Assembly (NCBI GenBank): GCA_934643825.1
Contig: CAKUCW010000059.1
Coordinates: forward strand, 1 to 6,835
DNA: 6,835 nucleotides
DNA from: an uncultured Clostridia bacterium
Lineage (GTDB): Bacteria > Bacillota > Clostridia > Christensenellales > Aristaeellaceae
Reading direction: 5' to 3'
This document shows positions 5,340-6,835 of the stretch, piece by piece (within the stretch, counting starts at the first letter, position 1; each line of letters opens with the position of its first letter). The position numbers and the translations under genes were made by a program. The notes under the pieces are model-generated. The model was given only the letters and a program-made list of their open reading frames with translations. It was not told the origin of the DNA and made no database searches.

Positions 5340-6428
5340 ATGCCGAAAAAGAAACAGGTTTTTGAACCGGAAAACCTGGAATCCATACAGAGCGCCATAT
5401 CGGGCATGATCGTCGAGCGGCAGGAGACGATTGAACCTGTCGTTTATACCGTCGATCTGCTCAGCCGTCACGACCCGTATTATCCCATGGTGCAGGGCGA
5501 GCCGACCAGCCGCCTGGCGATGACGGCGACCCGGAATATGGCGGTCAACCCGATCACCGGCGACGCGGTGATCGAGGAAGAGGGCTTCCGCGCCTTTTTC
5601 GAGGGGTATAACGAGCTGAAAATCGGGCTGACGGTCGGCGCACAGAAGCTGCTTTCGACCGCGGCGCTGTATCTGACGCAGAATAACCATTACCGCCCGG
5701 AGCCTTCCGCCCGGATTGCCACGGAGGTGCAGATTCCGCTGCTTTCGTATGCGCGGCAGCTGGGCTATCCGGTGGATGAGCGGGAGACCGCCACGCCGGA
5801 GGAAGCGGAGAAGGAGAAGCGCCGGATCAAGAACCTGATGAAGGACGTGCGGGGGAAGATCAACGATCAGCTGGATGTGCTGTACAGCCTGTCGCTGTCG
5901 TGGTCGGAGAAGAAGGGGCGCGTATCGGATTATCAGGACATCCGGCTTTTGCAGAAGAAGGGCGTCAAGCGGGGGATGATCTCCCTGCAATTCAGCGACG
6001 ACATTGCGCGGTATCTGCTGGGGTCGTATGTGATGCAGTATCCGGAAGCGCTGCTGAGCATTGACGAGCGCAGCCCGCGGGCGTACCGCGTGGGCTATAA
6101 GCTGGCGTATCACAGTTCCGTGAAGCGGAATCAGGAGCGGGGAACGGACGACATCATATCCGTATCGGCGCTGCTGGACGCGTGCGGGGACATTCCGGAT
6201 TATGACGAGGTACAGAAGACAGACCGCGGGCATTGGGAGAACCGGATCAAGACGCCGCTGGAAACGGCGCTGGACAGCTGCGTTCGCTCGGGCGTGCTGG
6301 ATCGCTGGGAGTATTGCGGCGCGAGGAAAGCGAAGCTCTCGGAGAGTGAAGTGGACATTGGGGATTACGCGACGTTCATTTCGCTCTATGTGCGTTTTCG
6401 GATGGGAAGGATGAACGATGAAAATTGA
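5340..6428 (+). CDS. Probable plasmid replication initiator (Rep_3-like winged helix)
   Basis: A 362-residue protein with features reminiscent of Rep_3-type initiators (RepB, Pi, RepA): two winged-helix units that bind iterons. The first unit would cover about 95-225 and includes a charged insertion (ATPEEAEKEKRRIKNLMKD at 151-169). The second is the better match, about 215-325: a strand-like MISLQFSDDIARYLL (213-227), a helix with SPRAYRVGYKLAYHSS (245-260), DDIISVSALLDACG (270-283), then a recognition-helix-like RIKTPLETALDSCVRSGVL (302-320) ending in a WEYC wing. No HUH or rolling-circle motif is seen. The start has AGGAGGAG directly upstream (5329-5336). The last 11 bp overlap the next gene. 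Iteron-like repeats about 2.1 kb upstream, just before the operon promoter, fit this role. The family call is by fold impression, not a motif proof. Confidence 0.6.
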   Translation: MPKKKQVFEPENLESIQSAISGMIVERQETIEPVVYTVDLLSRHDPYYPMVQGEPTSRLAMTATRNMAVNPITGDAVIEEEGFRAFFEGYNELKIGLTVGAQKLLSTAALYLTQNNHYRPEPSARIATEVQIPLLSYARQLGYPVDERETATPEEAEKEKRRIKNLMKDVRGKINDQLDVLYSLSLSWSEKKGRVSDYQDIRLLQKKGVKRGMISLQFSDDIARYLLGSYVMQYPEALLSIDERSPRAYRVGYKLAYHSSVKRNQERGTDDIISVSALLDACGDIPDYDEVQKTDRGHWENRIKTPLETALDSCVRSGVLDRWEYCGARKAKLSESEVDIGDYATFISLYVRFRMGRMNDEN

Positions 6429-6732
6429 TTTTTCGCGGCTGGACGCGCTGAGTCAGGCATCGGAGATTCCGGCGGGGTTCGAGTCCGTGCCGGAGGAGGA
6501 TACGCCGTTTGACGCGGGATACGAAGCGATTTATCGCGCAGCGTACGATTTTCACCAGACGACGGACGAGCGTCTTTCCCATGCGAAGGCAGGGGAGGAG
6601 CGGGCGGAGATTTGGTTTCAGGCGGCGGAGCGGATGGGCAGGCATGTCGCGGCATATCCGGACACGCCGTTTGCTGCCGCGCTCTTTGCCGCCATCTGGC
6701 AGGAGCTGGAGCGGACGCACGCGGGGGAGTGA
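6418..6732 (+). CDS. Unrecognised 104-residue protein, last gene of the operon
   Basis: A small acidic protein that I do not recognise. Residues 1-30 are mixed (MKIDFSRLDALSQASEIP). From about 32 to 100 it appears almost wholly helical and rich in alanine and aromatic residues (GYEAIYRAAYDF, ERAEIWFQAAERMGRHVAAY, PFAAALFAAIWQELER). There is no signal peptide and no transmembrane segment. It overlaps the end of the initiator gene by 11 bp, the same overlap as between parA and the RHH gene, with GGAAGG at 6406-6411 as ribosome site, so it is likely translated with the initiator. A small helical partner of the initiator is a reasonable guess but nothing in the sequence proves it. The next repeat arm starts eight bases after its stop codon. 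Confidence 0.75.
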   Translation: MKIDFSRLDALSQASEIPAGFESVPEEDTPFDAGYEAIYRAAYDFHQTTDERLSHAKAGEERAEIWFQAAERMGRHVAAYPDTPFAAALFAAIWQELERTHAGE

Positions 6733-6739
6733 GTGACGG

Positions 6740-6835
6740 GGGGTTACGTCGGGGCTCTGCCCCGAACCCCGCAAGGGAACGATGTTCCCTTGACCCTTGC
6801 TACGCTATCGCTGCGCGATAGCTGGGAGGGGATTT
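6740..6835 (+). repeat. Repeat arm A3 (left half of a composite element, cut by window end)
   Basis: GGGGTTACG at 6740-6748 is followed by the same three hairpins as at the window start: TCGGGG/CCCCGA, AAGGGAAC/GTTCCCTT and GCTATCGC/GCGATAGC. It differs from arm A1 by CTCTG for CGCTG in the first loop and GGGGATTT for GGGAATTT near the edge. By analogy with elements 1-3 a reversed partner arm is expected beyond the window. It begins eight bases after the stop codon of the last operon gene. Confidence 0.8.

Overview
The window is best read as the replication and maintenance block of a plasmid or plasmid-like element from a Gram-positive, Clostridia-type host. The organism call is an inference. 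It rests on strong AGGAGG-type ribosome sites before every gene, a perfect TATAAT box, fairly high GC, and the style of the DnaB/TOPRIM primase-helicase. No transposase, integrase, conjugation gene, tRNA or rRNA is visible, so plasmid, phage-plasmid and integrative element cannot be told apart here.

Layout. Bases 1-834 hold no credible gene. They contain two composite inverted repeat elements (10-253 and 621-833) and, between them, two arrays of a 9-bp repeat with a CATATG core. A bifunctional primase-helicase gene lies on the minus strand (835-2730). A second non-coding stretch (2731-3392) holds a third composite element, a 20-bp perfect palindrome, two mutually exclusive hairpins, three 23-bp iteron-like repeats, a near-consensus promoter, and a third CATATG array between that promoter and the parA ribosome site. 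A tight five-gene plus-strand operon follows: parA, a ribbon-helix-helix (RHH) centromere-binding candidate, an unrecognised 240-residue gene, a probable winged-helix replication initiator, and an unrecognised 104-residue gene. The window closes inside another repeat arm (6740-6835) almost identical to the one it opens with.

How it may work. The initiator would bind the iterons and open the origin, and the primase-helicase would supply unwinding and priming. ParA and the RHH protein would form a type Ib partition system whose centromere is the 9-bp CATATGAAG repeat. That repeat occurs in four places: twice in non-coding DNA, once in the parA leader, and once inside the RHH coding sequence, where it forces a protein tract rich in YEA and HEA triplets.

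The two least expected signals are (i) this 9-bp repeat system, including a centromere-like array written into the gene of its presumed binding protein as three 54-bp units, and (ii) a family of three-hairpin modules paired head to head. Their stem sequences change between copies while complementarity is kept, so structure rather than sequence is preserved.
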